This document shows, piece by piece, positions 25,379 through 37,584 of a stretch of DNA of 64,000 nucleotides; the first letter of the stretch is position 1; each line of letters opens with the position of its first letter. Made by a program: the position numbers and the translations under genes. Source of the DNA: Curtobacterium sp. MCLR17_036 (GTDB taxonomy: Bacteria > Actinomycetota > Actinomycetes > Actinomycetales > Microbacteriaceae); the NCBI RefSeq assembly GCF_003234445.2, contig NZ_CP126269.1:992001-1056000 (forward strand), given 5' to 3'. The notes under the pieces were generated by a model. That model did not search any database and was not told where the DNA came from. It saw only the letters and a list, made by a program, of their open reading frames with translations.

Positions 25379-26925
25379 GGGTCGACCTGCTCGCGGGCGA
25401 GGTCCGCGGCAGCGCCCGCCGGTCGGTGTTCGTCGTGCTCGGCAGTCTGGTCGGGATCCTCGCCGCGCTCTGGGCCGCGGCGCAGCTCGTCGACCTCCGC
25501 CCGGTCGACGCCGAGACGGCGCGGGCGGTCGTCGTGCCGGTCGGAGCCCTCCTCGTGTTCGCGTTCACCGTGGTGCCGCTCGTGGTCGGCCGGGGTGACC
25601 AGCTCGACCCGAGGCGCTTCACGGTCTTCGGGATCGGCCGCCGCCGGCTCGCAGTGGGCCTCGGCGTCGCCGGGCTCGTCGGCGTCCCGGTGCTCGGTGT
25701 CGTCGTCGTCGCGGTCAGCCAGGTCGCCGTCTGGGCCCGCGACGCGGGGACGGGGTTCCTGGCGGTCGTCGCCGGGCTGCTCGCCGTGGCCACCTGCGCC
25801 CTGCTCGTCCGGGTCGGCAGCGCCGTCGGCTCGCGTGTCATCGGCCCCCAGCGGTCGCGGGACGCCGGGTGGCTCGTCGCCCTCGTCGTCGTCGCGCTGA
25901 CGATCCCGGCCGTGTCCCTGCTGCTGCGCGTCGACTGGCTCGACACCCGCGGCGCCGAACTGCAGCGCGTCGCGGACGTCGCCGGCTGGACGCCGTGGGG
26001 TGCGGCGTGGGCGGTGCCGGCGGACGTCGCCAGCGGGCACGTCGGAGCGGGCGTCCTCAAGCTGCTCGTCGCCGTCGTCGTGGTCGCCCTGCTCGCCTGG
26101 GCCTGGTGGGCGCTGGTCGGCCGGGCACTCGAGACCGTCGACGGTCGCCCCCGTGCCCGTCGCTACCGCGGGCTCGGCTGGTTCGCCCGACTCGGGTCCA
26201 CGCCCGTCGCCGCGGTCGCCGCCCGCGCCCTGACCTACTGGGTGCGGGACCCGCGCTACCGCGCCTCGTACCTGGTCATCGTGTTCGTGCCGGTCGTGGT
26301 GCTGCCGCTCGGCGTCGCCGGTGTGCCGTGGCACTGGACGGCCCTCGTGCCGCTGCCGCTGATGGCCCTGATCGCCGGGTTCCTGCCGCACAACGACGTC
26401 TCCTACGACAACACGGCGGTCTGGCTGCACGTGGCGTCCGGCGCACCGGGGTGGAGCGACCGGCTCGGCCGCGTCGTGCCGCTGCTCGTCGTCGGTGCGC
26501 CCCTGCTCGTGGCCGGTGCGTGGGTGTCCGCGCGCCTCTACGGCGACCTGTCGGTGTTCCCGCTGCTCGTCGGCGTGAGCGCGAGCGCCCTGCTCTCCGG
26601 CCTCGGGCTGTCGAGCGTGGTCTCGGTCCTCATGCCGTACCCGACGGTGCGACCCGGCGACCACCCGTTCCAGCAGCCGCAGGCCGCCGGCGTCGCCGCG
26701 ACCGTGGCACAGGCGACGATGGTCATCGCGATCGTGGTGTGCACGGTGCCCGCCGCGGTGCTCGCCGCACTCGCCCTGACGCAGGGCGCGGAACCGTGGT
26801 CGATGCTGACGCTCGGCGTGGGCATCGGGGTCGGCGTCGTGGTCCTCGCGATCGGTGTGGCAGCGGGCGGGGCACTGTTCGACCGCCGTGGTCCGGACCT
26901 GCTCGCCGCGGCGCAGCGCAACTGA
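25354..26925 (+). CDS. ABC transporter permease, 523 residues
   Basis: The protein has about 12 hydrophobic segments and no soluble domain. Conserved stretches such as YWVRDPRYRASYLVI near residue 290 and FLPHNDVSYDNTAVWLHV near 345 resemble the large ABC-2 type permeases of actinobacteria. It overlaps the ATPase gene by 25 nt, so it forms the membrane part of that transporter. The substrate cannot be predicted. The ATG at 25354 was chosen because the downstream residues start with MVAQLLRLRVDLLAGEV, typical of the family. Confidence 0.85.
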   Translation: MVAQLLRLRVDLLAGEVRGSARRSVFVVLGSLVGILAALWAAAQLVDLRPVDAETARAVVVPVGALLVFAFTVVPLVVGRGDQLDPRRFTVFGIGRRRLAVGLGVAGLVGVPVLGVVVVAVSQVAVWARDAGTGFLAVVAGLLAVATCALLVRVGSAVGSRVIGPQRSRDAGWLVALVVVALTIPAVSLLLRVDWLDTRGAELQRVADVAGWTPWGAAWAVPADVASGHVGAGVLKLLVAVVVVALLAWAWWALVGRALETVDGRPRARRYRGLGWFARLGSTPVAAVAARALTYWVRDPRYRASYLVIVFVPVVVLPLGVAGVPWHWTALVPLPLMALIAGFLPHNDVSYDNTAVWLHVASGAPGWSDRLGRVVPLLVVGAPLLVAGAWVSARLYGDLSVFPLLVGVSASALLSGLGLSSVVSVLMPYPTVRPGDHPFQQPQAAGVAATVAQATMVIAIVVCTVPAAVLAALALTQGAEPWSMLTLGVGIGVGVVVLAIGVAAGGALFDRRGPDLLAAAQRN

Positions 26926-26959
26926 CCGCAGGCACGCTGCGCGTCCGGCTCGACCGTCG

Positions 26960-26965
26960 TACCCT
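26960..26965 (+). promoter_or_regulatory. -10 box of the DUF3039 gene (leaderless)
   Basis: TACCCT is followed by 6 nt and the ATG at 26972. Confidence 0.65.
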
Positions 26966-26971
26966 GGGTCC

Positions 26972-27232
26972 ATGAGCATGACGGAACCCGGCGGCGGCCT
27001 CGACGTGATGGACCGGGAGCTCGAGAAGCTCCTCGAAGACGAAGCGATCGAGCCCGGCGACCACGAGCGGTTCTCGCACTACGTCAAGAAGGACAAGATC
27101 CTGCAGTCCGCCCTGTCCGGCAAGCCGGTCAAGGCGCTGTGCGGCAAGAAGTGGATCCCGGGCCGCGACCCGGAGAAGTTCCCGGTCTGCCCGGACTGCA
27201 AGGCCATCTACGAGAAGATGAAGGCCGAGTAG
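26972..27232 (+). CDS. DUF3039 family small zinc-binding-like protein
   Basis: Protein of 86 residues belonging to a family confined to actinobacteria. The C-terminal half has ALCGKKWIPGRDPEKFPVCP followed by DCK. One cysteine plus a CPxC pair, with a nearby His (HYVKKDK), could form a metal site. The N-terminal part is acidic and helical. Function unknown. The ATG at 26972 fits the leaderless promoter, and a second ATG two codons later is an alternative. Confidence 0.85.
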   Translation: MSMTEPGGGLDVMDRELEKLLEDEAIEPGDHERFSHYVKKDKILQSALSGKPVKALCGKKWIPGRDPEKFPVCPDCKAIYEKMKAE

Positions 27233-27247
27233 ACGCGAGCACGGAAC

Positions 27248-27289
27248 GGACGGGAGGCCCGTGGCGACGCCGCCACGGGCCTCCCGTCC
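27248..27289 (+). terminator. Strong terminator after the DUF3039 gene
   Basis: A perfect 19-bp stem (27248-27266 with 27271-27289) with a 4-nt loop. The arm holds GACGGGAGGCCCGTGGC, the same core seen in other terminators here. Confidence 0.9.
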
Positions 27290-27315
27290 GCCGTCTGCGC
27301 GGGTTGCCTGCGCAT

Positions 27316-27677
27316 GGTGAGCAGAAGAGGTCGGGTCGCCGTCTGGGACCCAACCGTTTCTGCTCACCAAGCGGCGCGCCGGACGCCACCACGGGCTTCC
27401 CGTGCGCGGGCTGCGCATGGTGAGCACAAGATGTCGGGTCGCCTTCGGGGACTCGACCGTTTCTGCTCACCAAGCGGCGCGTGCGGCGTCGCCACGCGCC
27501 TTCCGTGCGCGGCCTGCGCATGGTGAGCAGAAGAGGTCGGGTCGCCTTTCGGGACCTGACCTCTTCTGCTCAGCAAGTGGCGCGTGCGACGCCGCCACGG
27601 GCCTCCCGCGCGCGGCCTGCGCTTGGTGAGCAGAAGATGTCGGGTCGCCGTCCGCGACCCGACATCTTCTGCTCACT
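27316..27677. repeat. Four-copy array of 53-nt palindromes, period about 103 bp
   Basis: Each copy begins GGTGAGCA and ends with the matching TGCTCACC or a close variant. Copies start at 27316, 27419, 27522 and 27625. The interior TCGGGTCGCC pairs with a GGxGACxxGACC-type sequence, so each is a long imperfect hairpin. Spacers share CGGCGCG and CCACGGGC. The 485-nt gap has no supported gene. The layout resembles REP/BIME elements of other bacteria, but with an unrelated sequence. Confidence 0.85.
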
Positions 27678-27717
27678 GGACGACGCGGCCCGCGGCCCGA
27701 GGCCCCCGCGCCCGCGC

Positions 27718-29007
27718 TCAGATCACCAGCGTCGGGATCGCGGGGTCGCCGCGGCCGATGCGCGCGGCGTCCGCGGGCAGTTCGGCCTTCGACCGCTTGT
27801 GGTGCGCCCGGGCGGCTTCGACGCCGTCGACCCCGAGGAAGGCCTGGTCGACCTCGCCGCCGGTGACCACCGGCACGAGCAGGGGGCGCTCGTCGGGGCC
27901 GACCTGGCCCTGGGTGAGCACGACCTCGGCCGTCGCGACCCCGTTGCGCAGGCGTCGGCCGGCCTCCTTGCGGCCGCCTGCCGAGGCCTTGTCGGCGGAC
28001 TTCTTCGCGACCGGCACCCACGAGTCGCCGTCGGCGGACTCGTGCGCGACGAGCTTGAAGACCATGCCGGCGGCAGGGTGGCCGGAGCCGGAGACGACCG
28101 AGGTGCCGACACCGTACGAGTCGACCGGCGCCGCGCGCAGGGCGGCGATCGTGTACTCGTCGAGGTCGTTCGTGACCGTGATCTTCGTGCCGGTCGCGCC
28201 GAGCCGGTCGAGCTGTGCCCGCACCGACGCCACGACCGAGGGCAGGTCCCCGCTGTCGATGCGGACGGCGCCGAGCGCACCGTCGGTGAGCCGGACGGCG
28301 GTGTCGACGGCCGCCTCGATGTCGTAGGTGTCCACGAGCAGCGTCGTGCCGCTGCCGAGGGCGTCGAGCTGCGAGCGGAACGCGGCCTCCTCCGAGTCGT
28401 GCAGCAGCGTGAAGGCGTGCGCCGCGGTGCCCATCGTCGGGATGCCCCACGTGCGCCCGGCCTCGAGGTTGCTCGTCGCGCCGAACCCGGCGATGTACGC
28501 GGCGCGCGCGGCGGCGACGGCGTTCCACTCGCCCGTGCGGCGCGAGCCCATCTCGGCCAGGGGGCGTCCGTCAGCCGCGGAGACCATGCGTGCCGCGGCG
28601 GACGCGATCGCGGAGTCCGCGTTGAAGATGCTCAGCGCGAGCGTCTCGAGCACGACGGCCTCGGCGAAGGTGCCCTCGACCTGCAGGATGGGGGAGTTCG
28701 GGAAGTAGACCTCGCCCTCGCGGTACGCGCGGACGTCACCGGTGAAGCGGTAGTCGGCGAGCCAGGCAGCGGTCCCCGCGTCGATGACGCCGCGGTCGCG
28801 CAGGAAGCCGATCTCGTCGTCGCCGAAGCGGAACTCGCCGAGTGCGGTGAGGAAGCGTCCGAGCCCGGCGGCGACGCCGTACCGGCGTCCGTCCGGCAGT
28901 CGGCGGGCGAAGACCTCGAAGACGCACCGGCGGTCGGCGGTCCCGTCCTTGAGGGCCGCGTCGACCATGGTGAGTTCGTACTGGTCGGTCAGGAGCGCGC
29001 TGGTCAC
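27718..29007 (-). CDS. pncB: Nicotinate phosphoribosyltransferase
   Basis: Protein of 429 residues starting [14 protein letters not shown], the standard N terminus of this enzyme. It makes nicotinate mononucleotide from nicotinate and PRPP in NAD salvage. The segment [15 protein letters not shown] contains the phosphorylated His of the ATP-dependent step. [15 protein letters not shown] is the ribose-phosphate binding region. The GTG at 29007 is preceded by GGAGGGG, inside a -10 box (TAGTGT) placed 7 nt before the start, so the transcript may be leaderless. It functionally complements nudC in NAD turnover. The gene converges with the DUF3039 side. Confidence 0.95.
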   Translation of the reverse strand: MTSALLTDQYELTMVDAALKDGTADRRCVFEVFARRLPDGRRYGVAAGLGRFLTALGEFRFGDDEIGFLRDRGVIDAGTAAWLADYRFTGDVRAYREGEVYFPNSPILQVEGTFAEAVVLETLALSIFNADSAIASAAARMVSAADGRPLAEMGSRRTGEWNAVAAARAAYIAGFGATSNLEAGRTWGIPTMGTAAHAFTLLHDSEEAAFRSQLDALGSGTTLLVDTYDIEAAVDTAVRLTDGALGAVRIDSGDLPSVVASVRAQLDRLGATGTKITVTNDLDEYTIAALRAAPVDSYGVGTSVVSGSGHPAAGMVFKLVAHESADGDSWVPVAKKSADKASAGGRKEAGRRLRNGVATAEVVLTQGQVGPDERPLLVPVVTGGEVDQAFLGVDGVEAARAHHKRSKAELPADAARIGRGDPAIPTLVI

Positions 29008-29014
29008 CCCTCCG

Positions 29015-29020
29015 ACACTA
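29015..29020 (-). promoter_or_regulatory. -10 box of pncB
   Basis: TAGTGT on the minus strand ends 7 nt before the GTG at 29007. Confidence 0.55.
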
Positions 29021-29109
29021 GTGACGCGACGGTCGGGAGGCCCGGATTGCGTCGTGCACGCAGCCGCGGCGCGCAGGTGGTCGGTCCGTACGGCCGCCGC
29101 CTGCGTCGG

Positions 29110-29115
29110 TACGCT
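29110..29115 (+). promoter_or_regulatory. -10 box of murI (leaderless)
   Basis: TACGCT is followed by 7 nt and the GTG at 29123. Confidence 0.65.
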
Positions 29116-29122
29116 GGTCACC

Positions 29123-29962
29123 GTGACGGATGCACCGATCGGAGTCTTCGACAGCGGGGTCGGCGGGCTCACGGTGGCCCGCGCCATCATCGACCAGCTG
29201 CCGCGCGAGAGCATCCGGTACGTCGGCGACACCGTGCACTCGCCGTACGGCCCGAAGCCCATCGCGGACGTCCGCCGCTACGCGCTCGAGGTGATGGACG
29301 ACCTGGTCGAGCAGGGCGTGAAGGCCCTCGTCATCGCCTGCAACACGGCGTCGTCCGCCGTGCTCCGCGACGCCCGTGAACGCTACGAGCAGGCCTGGGG
29401 CATCCCGGTGGTCGAGGTCATCCAGCCCGCGGCCCGCGCTGCGGTGAAGCAGACCCGGACCGGCCGGATCGGCGTCATCGGCACCGTCGGCACGATCGCG
29501 TCGCGTGCGTACGAGGACGCCTTCGCCGTCGCCGCCGACGTCACGTTGACGACAGCGGCGTGCCCGCGGTTCGTGGAGTTCGTCGAGGCGGGGGACACCT
29601 CGTCGGCGGCGCTCCGCGAGGTCGCGGCCGGCTACCTCGACCCGGTGCGGGCGGCGGACGTCGACACCCTCGTGCTCGGCTGCACGCACTACCCGCTCAT
29701 GTCCGCCGCGATCCAGTTCGTCATGGGTCCGGACGTCACCCTGGTGTCGAGCGCCGAGGAGACCGCGAACGACGTCTACCGGCGGCTCGTCGAGCACGGC
29801 CTCGAACGCACCGCGACGACCGCGCCGACGTACTCGTTCGAGTCGACCGGCGACGACGAGGCAGGCTTCCTCCGGCTCGCCCGTCGGTTCCTCGGCCCCG
29901 AGATCGTGCGCGTCGGCCACCTCGAGACCGGCGCCATCACCCTGCCCCGCGAGCGGGCCTGA
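29123..29962 (+). CDS. murI: Glutamate racemase
   Basis: Protein of 279 residues. It converts L-glutamate to D-glutamate for peptidoglycan. Both catalytic cysteines are present: Cys73 in [11 protein letters not shown] and Cys187 in LGCTHYPLM, followed by the conserved His189. [10 protein letters not shown] at residues 9-18 contributes the substrate-binding Asp-Ser. GTG start set by the leaderless promoter. First gene of a murI-rph-rdgB cluster, an arrangement common in actinobacteria. Confidence 0.96.
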   Translation: MTDAPIGVFDSGVGGLTVARAIIDQLPRESIRYVGDTVHSPYGPKPIADVRRYALEVMDDLVEQGVKALVIACNTASSAVLRDARERYEQAWGIPVVEVIQPAARAAVKQTRTGRIGVIGTVGTIASRAYEDAFAVAADVTLTTAACPRFVEFVEAGDTSSAALREVAAGYLDPVRAADVDTLVLGCTHYPLMSAAIQFVMGPDVTLVSSAEETANDVYRRLVEHGLERTATTAPTYSFESTGDDEAGFLRLARRFLGPEIVRVGHLETGAITLPRERA

Positions 29963-30037
29963 GCGGCGACCAGCCGCCCACCGCAGCCCGCTCCGCACGA
30001 CCCGCACCGTGCCTCCCGGCCGGACCGAAAGGACACC

Positions 30038-30769
30038 ATGACCACCCGCATCGACGGCCGCCAGGCCGAGGACCACCGCCCCGTCACCATCGAGCGGGGG
30101 TGGAGCACGCAGGCCGAGGGCAGCGCGCTCATCTCGTTCGGCGACACGAGGGTGCTCTGCACCGCCTCGTTCACGAACGGCGTGCCGCGCTGGCTCGCCG
30201 GCAAGGGCACCGGCTGGGTCACCGCCGAGTACTCGATGCTGCCGCGCTCGACGAACGAACGCATGCAGCGTGAGTCGATCAAGGGGAAGGTCGGCGGGCG
30301 CACGCACGAGATCTCCCGGCTGATCGGCCGCTCGCTCCGCGCCGTGGTCGACACGAAGGCCCTCGGCGAGAACACCCTCGTCATCGACTGCGACGTGCTG
30401 CAGGCCGACGGCGGCACCCGCACGGCGTCGATCACCGGCGCCTACGTGGCGATGGCCGACGCGATCGAGTGGGGCCGCGACAAGGGCTTCATCGGCAAGA
30501 AGGCCGCCCCGCTGACCGACAGCGTGCAGGCGATCTCGGTCGGCATCGTCAAGGGCGAGCCGATGCTCGACCTGGCGTACACCGAGGACTCCGCCGCCGA
30601 CACCGACATGAACATCGTCACCACGGGCTCGGGCAAGTTCATCGAGGTGCAGGGCACCGCCGAGCACGCGCCGTTCGACCGCGACGAGCTGAACGTGCTG
30701 CTCGACCTGGGCCTGGCCGGCAACCAGTCGCTCGCGGCGATCCAGCGCTCGGTCCTGGGTCTGGCGTGA
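30038..30769 (+). CDS. rph: Ribonuclease PH
   Basis: Protein of 243 residues. A phosphorolytic 3'-5' exoribonuclease that trims tRNA 3' ends. Family landmarks include [19 protein letters not shown] near the active site, the phosphate-binding [11 protein letters not shown] region and [13 protein letters not shown] with its metal-binding Asp residues. ATG start with GAAAGGA upstream. It is 75 nt after murI and overlaps rdgB by 4 nt. Confidence 0.96.
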   Translation: MTTRIDGRQAEDHRPVTIERGWSTQAEGSALISFGDTRVLCTASFTNGVPRWLAGKGTGWVTAEYSMLPRSTNERMQRESIKGKVGGRTHEISRLIGRSLRAVVDTKALGENTLVIDCDVLQADGGTRTASITGAYVAMADAIEWGRDKGFIGKKAAPLTDSVQAISVGIVKGEPMLDLAYTEDSAADTDMNIVTTGSGKFIEVQGTAEHAPFDRDELNVLLDLGLAGNQSLAAIQRSVLGLA

Positions 30770-31359
30770 CGTCCCGCGAGGTGGTCCTGGCCACCCACAA
30801 CCAGGGCAAGGTCGTCGAGCTGCGCGAGATCCTCGGGTCGGCGTTGGGCGAGGGCGTCGAGCTCGTCGGCTACGACGGCCCCGAGCCCGTCGAGGACGGC
30901 GACAGCTACGCCGCGAACGCCCTCATCAAGGCCCGGGCCGCGGTCGCGCACACGGGGCTGCCGGCGCTCGCCGACGACTCGGGCATCGCCGTCGACGCGC
31001 TCGACGGGGCGCCGGGCATCCACTCGGCCCGGTACGCCGGGACCCGGTCGGACGCCGACAACATCGCGCTGCTGCTGCAGAACCTGGAGGGCGTCGTGGA
31101 GCGCACCGCCGCCTTCGTGTGCGCGGCCGCGTTCGTGACGCCCGACGGGGCCGAGCACGTCGTCGAGGCGGTGTGGAACGGCGAGGTCACCACCGAGCCG
31201 ATCGGTGACGGCGGGCACGGCTACGACCCCGTGTTCCGGCCGGACGACGCCGATCGCTCGTCGGCGGAGCTCACGCGCGAGGAGAAGAACGCGCTCTCGC
31301 ACCGCAGCAAGGCGTTCCGCGGCATCGCCCCGATCGTGCGGGAGCACTTCGGGGTGTAG
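30766..31359 (+). CDS. rdgB: XTP/dITP diphosphatase (RdgB/HAM1 family)
   Basis: Protein of 197 residues. It removes non-canonical purine triphosphates such as dITP and XTP. N-terminal [15 protein letters not shown] binds the triphosphate. [20 protein letters not shown] is the metal and base pocket. GYDPVFRPD and ALSHRSKA complete the family pattern. GTG start overlapping the rph stop (GTGA), so translation is coupled. Confidence 0.95.
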   Translation: MTSREVVLATHNQGKVVELREILGSALGEGVELVGYDGPEPVEDGDSYAANALIKARAAVAHTGLPALADDSGIAVDALDGAPGIHSARYAGTRSDADNIALLLQNLEGVVERTAAFVCAAAFVTPDGAEHVVEAVWNGEVTTEPIGDGGHGYDPVFRPDDADRSSAELTREEKNALSHRSKAFRGIAPIVREHFGV

Positions 31360-31417
31360 CGGGAGCGGGGACCGCGGCGCGGGCTACGGCCCCGGGCGGC
31401 CGGTGCGAGTGCGGTTC

Positions 31418-31477
31418 GCACAACCGAAGTGCATCGGAACCACGCGGTGACGTGGTGCCGATGCACTTCGGTTGTGC
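31418..31477. repeat. 60-nt near-perfect inverted repeat
   Basis: GCACAACCGAAGTGCATCGG (31418-31437) is exactly complementary to 31458-31477. The inner bases extend the pairing to 27 bp with one mismatch around a 6-nt loop. It lies between the convergent rdgB and DedA genes and could terminate both. It is longer and more perfect than the other terminators and differs in sequence, so it may be a dispersed palindromic element. Confidence 0.85.
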
Positions 31478-31551
31478 GCCGCCGCGGGTGGCCGTGGGTG
31501 GGCCGGCGCGGCCGGGACAGGCCGCAGCCGCGCCGCGGCGCGCAGCCGCCG

Positions 31552-32268
31552 CTACGGCTTCGGGTCGACCGCCGGGTGGGCGGGCGTGGCCGCCGCCTCG
31601 GCGTCGGCTTCGTGCTTGGCCTTCCGCGCGTTCCGCAGGTAGGTCAGCGCCATCGGCACGACGGTCACGACGACCGCGGCCAGCAGGATGATGTCGATGT
31701 ACTCGCGGACGATGTGGGCCACGAACGGGATGTAGCCCAGGACGTACCCGAGGAACGTCACGCCGACGCCCCAGATCACGGCGCCGATCGCGTTGTACAG
31801 CGAGTACTTCTTGTAGTTCATGCGGCCGACGCCCGCGGCGATCGGCGCGAAGGTGCGCACGACCGGCACGAAGCGGGCCAGGATGACGGCGGCGGGGCCG
31901 AAGCGGTGGAAGAACGCGTTGGTGCGGTCGACGTTCTCCTTCGAGAACAGCCCGCTCTCCTTGCGCTCGAAGATCGGTGGCCCGGCCTTCTTGCCGATGT
32001 AGTACCCGAGCTCGCCGCCGAGGAACGCCGAGGCGCCGATCATCAGCGCCGCGACCCAGACGGGGATGCCGCCGATCTCGCCGCCCCGGTCGAAGGCGAA
32101 GAGGCCGGTGATGACGAGGAGGCTGTCCCCGGGGAAGATGAAGCCGATGAGCAGCCCGGTCTCGGCGAACACGATCGCGCACACGACGAGCACGGCGATG
32201 GCCCCGAAGTGGTCGAGGATGTACTGCGGATCGAGCCACGGGATCAGGGCGAGTGCGACGGAGTGCAT
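31552..32268 (-). CDS. DedA family membrane protein
   Basis: Protein of 238 residues with four to six membrane segments. It has the family core ETGLLIGFIFPGDSLLVITG, a Gly-rich GGELGYYIGKKAG and RFVPVVRTFAPIAAGVGRM with the conserved Arg residues. DedA proteins include lipid scramblases or carriers, some of which recycle undecaprenyl phosphate; the role of this one is not known. The C-terminal tail after about 215 is soluble and Ala/Pro-rich. ATG at 32268 with GGAAGAA upstream. Confidence 0.9.
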   Translation of the reverse strand: MHSVALALIPWLDPQYILDHFGAIAVLVVCAIVFAETGLLIGFIFPGDSLLVITGLFAFDRGGEIGGIPVWVAALMIGASAFLGGELGYYIGKKAGPPIFERKESGLFSKENVDRTNAFFHRFGPAAVILARFVPVVRTFAPIAAGVGRMNYKKYSLYNAIGAVIWGVGVTFLGYVLGYIPFVAHIVREYIDIILLAAVVVTVVPMALTYLRNARKAKHEADAEAAATPAHPAVDPKP

Positions 32269-32429
32269 GGTTCTTCCGGTCGAGCGAGCGGGACACGGGG
32301 GAGTGTCCCGCAGGACGAGGGTACCGTCCGCGGGTGTCGCGACCATCCGCCGTCGGTATGACATCCGTCGGGCACCGCGACGCCGAGACGCCGGGGGATG
32401 GGGCAGGGCTGGGGCTGGGGAGGAACCGG

Positions 32430-32510
32430 TGCGGAAGGAGGGACTCGAACCCTCACGCCTGGGGCACAGGAACCTAAATCCTGCGTGTCTACCGATTCCA
32501 CCACTCCCGC
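32430..32510 (-). tRNA. tRNA-Leu (TAG)
   Basis: A class II tRNA on the minus strand with a long variable arm. The anticodon stem-loop CAGGA-TTTAGGT-TCCTG gives TAG, decoding CUA/CUG-type leucine codons. The acceptor stem GCGGGAG pairs with CTTCCGC with one G-T pair, discriminator base A. The T-loop is GGTTCGAGTCC. The CCA end is not encoded. Confidence 0.95.
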
Positions 32511-32552
32511 GAGCGACGGCAGTCTACCGACAGCGGCCGTCCGACCGCGGTG

Positions 32553-33833
32553 TCAGCGCAGCTGCCGGGGCAGGTACCGCGGCACGTACCGGAGCAGCAC
32601 GCCGGCGCCGATCAGGCCGAGCACGCCCATCACCCCGCTGGCGACCGCGATCGACGCCACCGCCGTCACACCGGCGATGAGGAGCGGCGCCGCGGCCGAG
32701 CCGAAGTCGCCGGTGAACCGCCACGCGCCGAGGAACGGCGCCGGGTCGTCGCGCGGGGCGAGGTCGGCGCCGAGGGTCATGAGGATGCCCGACCCGACGC
32801 CGTTCGCGAGCGACATGGCCATCGCGATCGCGACGAACCAGCCGACGCGGGCGTCGAGGTGGCCGCTCCAGGCGAGCAGGAAGTAGCTGATGCTCAGCCC
32901 GAGCATGCAGGGCAGTGCGCTCGCCAGCCGCCCCCAGCGGTCCATGATCTGGCCGCTCGTGTAGAACAGCGCGAAGTCGACGGCGCCCGCGATGCCGATG
33001 ACGAGTGCGGCCGTCGAGTCGTCGAGCCCGACGCTCACCGCCCAGAGCGGCAGGATCACCTGGCGTCCGGCCCGCATCGCGCCGATCAGTCCGGCGCCGC
33101 TGCCGAGGCGCAGCAGGACGGCCCGGTTCGCGCGGATGGTGCGGAACAGGCCGTGCGCCTCCTTCTCGACGAAGACCGCACCGGTGTCGGTGGACGGCTC
33201 GGTCGCGTCGGTCGGCCGGGAGGCCCGTGCCGGCAACCGCAGACCGCGCGCGCCCGTCGCCGGGTCGCGCAGCACCAGGAGCACGGTCGCCGCCGCCAGG
33301 CAGCACACGACGTGGATCCAGAAGGCGCTGCGGGTCGCGCCGGTCACGTGGATCACGCCGGCGGCGACGAAGGGGCCGACGAAGTACCCGAAGCGGAACA
33401 CGCCGCCCAGGCTGGACAGGGCCCGCGCGCGGATCCGCACCGGGATCGCGGTCGTCATGTAGGCGTGCCGGGCCAGGGCGAAGACGGCGGTGGAGACGCC
33501 GACCAGGAACACGCCGAGCGCGAGGACCCAGGCGTTCCCGGCCGTCGTGCAGACGACGAGGCCGCCGACCGACACCAGGGCGGCGCCGATCATCGCGTTC
33601 CGCTCGCCGATGCGGGCGACGACGATGCCGGAGGGGACGTCGCCGATGAGCTCGCCGACCAGGATGAGCGACGCGACGAAGCCGGCGAAGGCCAGGCCGG
33701 CGCCGAGCGAGTCGGCCGCGATCGGGATGATCGGGATGATCGCGCCCTCGCCGATCGCGAACAGCGCCGCGGGCAGGAAGCCCGACAGGAGCACGGACCG
33801 GAAGTCGAATGAGTCGTTCGGGGTCGTGGCCAT
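32553..33833 (-). CDS. Major facilitator superfamily transporter
   Basis: Protein of 426 residues with about 12 membrane segments in two halves around a basic central loop with [20 protein letters not shown] loop motif near the first helices, [18 protein letters not shown], matches the MFS motif A (G-x3-D-x-x-G-R). The family contains multidrug and sugar exporters; substrate cannot be assigned. The start is an ATG at 33833 with a -10 box TACCGT (33844-33849) 10 nt upstream. It is divergent from mnmA with only 56 nt between the starts. Confidence 0.88.
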   Translation of the reverse strand: MATTPNDSFDFRSVLLSGFLPAALFAIGEGAIIPIIPIAADSLGAGLAFAGFVASLILVGELIGDVPSGIVVARIGERNAMIGAALVSVGGLVVCTTAGNAWVLALGVFLVGVSTAVFALARHAYMTTAIPVRIRARALSSLGGVFRFGYFVGPFVAAGVIHVTGATRSAFWIHVVCCLAAATVLLVLRDPATGARGLRLPARASRPTDATEPSTDTGAVFVEKEAHGLFRTIRANRAVLLRLGSGAGLIGAMRAGRQVILPLWAVSVGLDDSTAALVIGIAGAVDFALFYTSGQIMDRWGRLASALPCMLGLSISYFLLAWSGHLDARVGWFVAIAMAMSLANGVGSGILMTLGADLAPRDDPAPFLGAWRFTGDFGSAAAPLLIAGVTAVASIAVASGVMGVLGLIGAGVLLRYVPRYLPRQLR

Positions 33834-33843
33834 CGCCCGACCA

Positions 33844-33849
33844 ACGGTA
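33844..33849 (-). promoter_or_regulatory. -10 box of the MFS gene
   Basis: TACCGT on the minus strand ends 10 nt before the ATG, giving a very short leader. Confidence 0.5.
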
Positions 33850-33877
33850 CGCCAGCGGTACCGGTCCGGCCGCGGGT

Positions 33878-33883
33878 TACCCT
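33878..33883 (+). promoter_or_regulatory. -10 box of mnmA (leaderless)
   Basis: TACCCT is followed by 6 nt and the ATG at 33890. Confidence 0.65.
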
Positions 33884-33889
33884 TGGTGC

Positions 33890-34996
33890 ATGCGTGTTCT
33901 GGCGGCGATGAGCGGTGGGGTCGACTCGGCGGTGGCAGCCGCCCGAGCGGTCGACGCCGGCCACGACGTGGTGGGCGTGCACCTCGCGCTGAGCCGGATG
34001 CCGGGCACCCTGCGCACCGGCAGTCGCGGGTGCTGCACCATCGAGGACTCGATGGACGCCCAGCGCGCGGCGTCCGCCCTCGGCATCCCGTACTACGTGT
34101 GGGACTTCTCGGCCCGGTTCAAGGAGGACGTCGTCGACGACTTCGTCGCCGAGTACCAGGCCGGCCGCACCCCGAACCCCTGCATGCGGTGCAACGAGCG
34201 CATCAAGTTCGCCGCGCTGCTCGAGAAGGCCCTCGCGCTCGGCTTCGACGCCGTCGCGACCGGGCACTACGCCTCGATCGTCACCGGTCCGGACGGCTCG
34301 CGCGAGCTGCACCGGTCGGCCGCATGGGCGAAGGACCAGTCCTACGTGCTCGGGGTCCTGACCGCCGAGCAGCTGCAGCACGCGATGTTCCCGCTCGGGG
34401 CGACCCCCTCGAAGGACGAGGTCCGTGCCGAGGCCGCCGCCCGTGGGCTGACGGTGGCGCAGAAGCCGGACTCGTACGACATCTGCTTCATCCCGGACGG
34501 CGACACCCGCGGTTGGCTGGCGGACCGCGTCGGCACCGCCCCCGGCGAGGTCGTCGAGCGCGACGGCACGGTCGTCGGATCGCACGAGGGCGCGACCGGC
34601 TACACCGTCGGGCAGCGCCGCGGCCTGTCCCTCGGGCGCCCGGCACCGGACGGCAAGCCCCGGTTCGTGCTCGAGATCCGCCCGAAGGACAACACCGTCG
34701 TGGTCGGCCCGAAGGAGGCCCTGGCCGTCGCGTCGATGTCGGGCTCGCGCTTCACGTGGGCGGGCACGGCCCCGGCCGACCCGGCGACGCCGTTCGCCTG
34801 CGACGTGCAGATCCGCGCGCACGCCGACCCGGTGCCCGCGACCGCGCGGGTGCAGGACGACGTGCTGGTCATCGACGTCGACGAGCCGCTGCACGGGGTC
34901 GCCCCCGGCCAGACCGCGGTGGTCTACGTCGGCACGCGGGTGCTCGGCCAGTGCACCATCGACAGCACGGTGAGCGCCGTCCCCGTCGACGCCTGA
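33890..34996 (+). CDS. mnmA: tRNA 2-thiouridine(34) synthase MnmA
   Basis: Protein of 368 residues. It thiolates the wobble uridine of Lys, Glu and Gln tRNAs. The PP-loop is SGGVDS at residues 8-13. The Cys pair used in sulfur transfer is visible in [12 protein letters not shown] and [11 protein letters not shown]. The TGHYA segment binds tRNA. The start follows a leaderless promoter. The gap of 66 nt to ligA carries that gene's own promoter. Confidence 0.95.
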   Translation: MRVLAAMSGGVDSAVAAARAVDAGHDVVGVHLALSRMPGTLRTGSRGCCTIEDSMDAQRAASALGIPYYVWDFSARFKEDVVDDFVAEYQAGRTPNPCMRCNERIKFAALLEKALALGFDAVATGHYASIVTGPDGSRELHRSAAWAKDQSYVLGVLTAEQLQHAMFPLGATPSKDEVRAEAAARGLTVAQKPDSYDICFIPDGDTRGWLADRVGTAPGEVVERDGTVVGSHEGATGYTVGQRRGLSLGRPAPDGKPRFVLEIRPKDNTVVVGPKEALAVASMSGSRFTWAGTAPADPATPFACDVQIRAHADPVPATARVQDDVLVIDVDEPLHGVAPGQTAVVYVGTRVLGQCTIDSTVSAVPVDA

Positions 34997-37435
<2,439 letters not shown>

Positions 37436-37584
37436 CGCCCGCCCGTCCGCAGACCGATCCTCCCCATTTCGGGGGACAAGTTGCATCTGGCACGAGCGTT
37501 CGTCAGCATCCTCCGTAGAATCGGTCGGGCATCACCCGTCGTCTGCAGGGAGCCGGCGGGAAGGCCTTCCCGGGGGAGACCCGA

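Noticed and set aside
27316..27677. CRISPR array
   Set aside because: The repeats are palindromes with spacers that are themselves related to each other, and there are no cas genes. A CRISPR array should have unrelated spacers.
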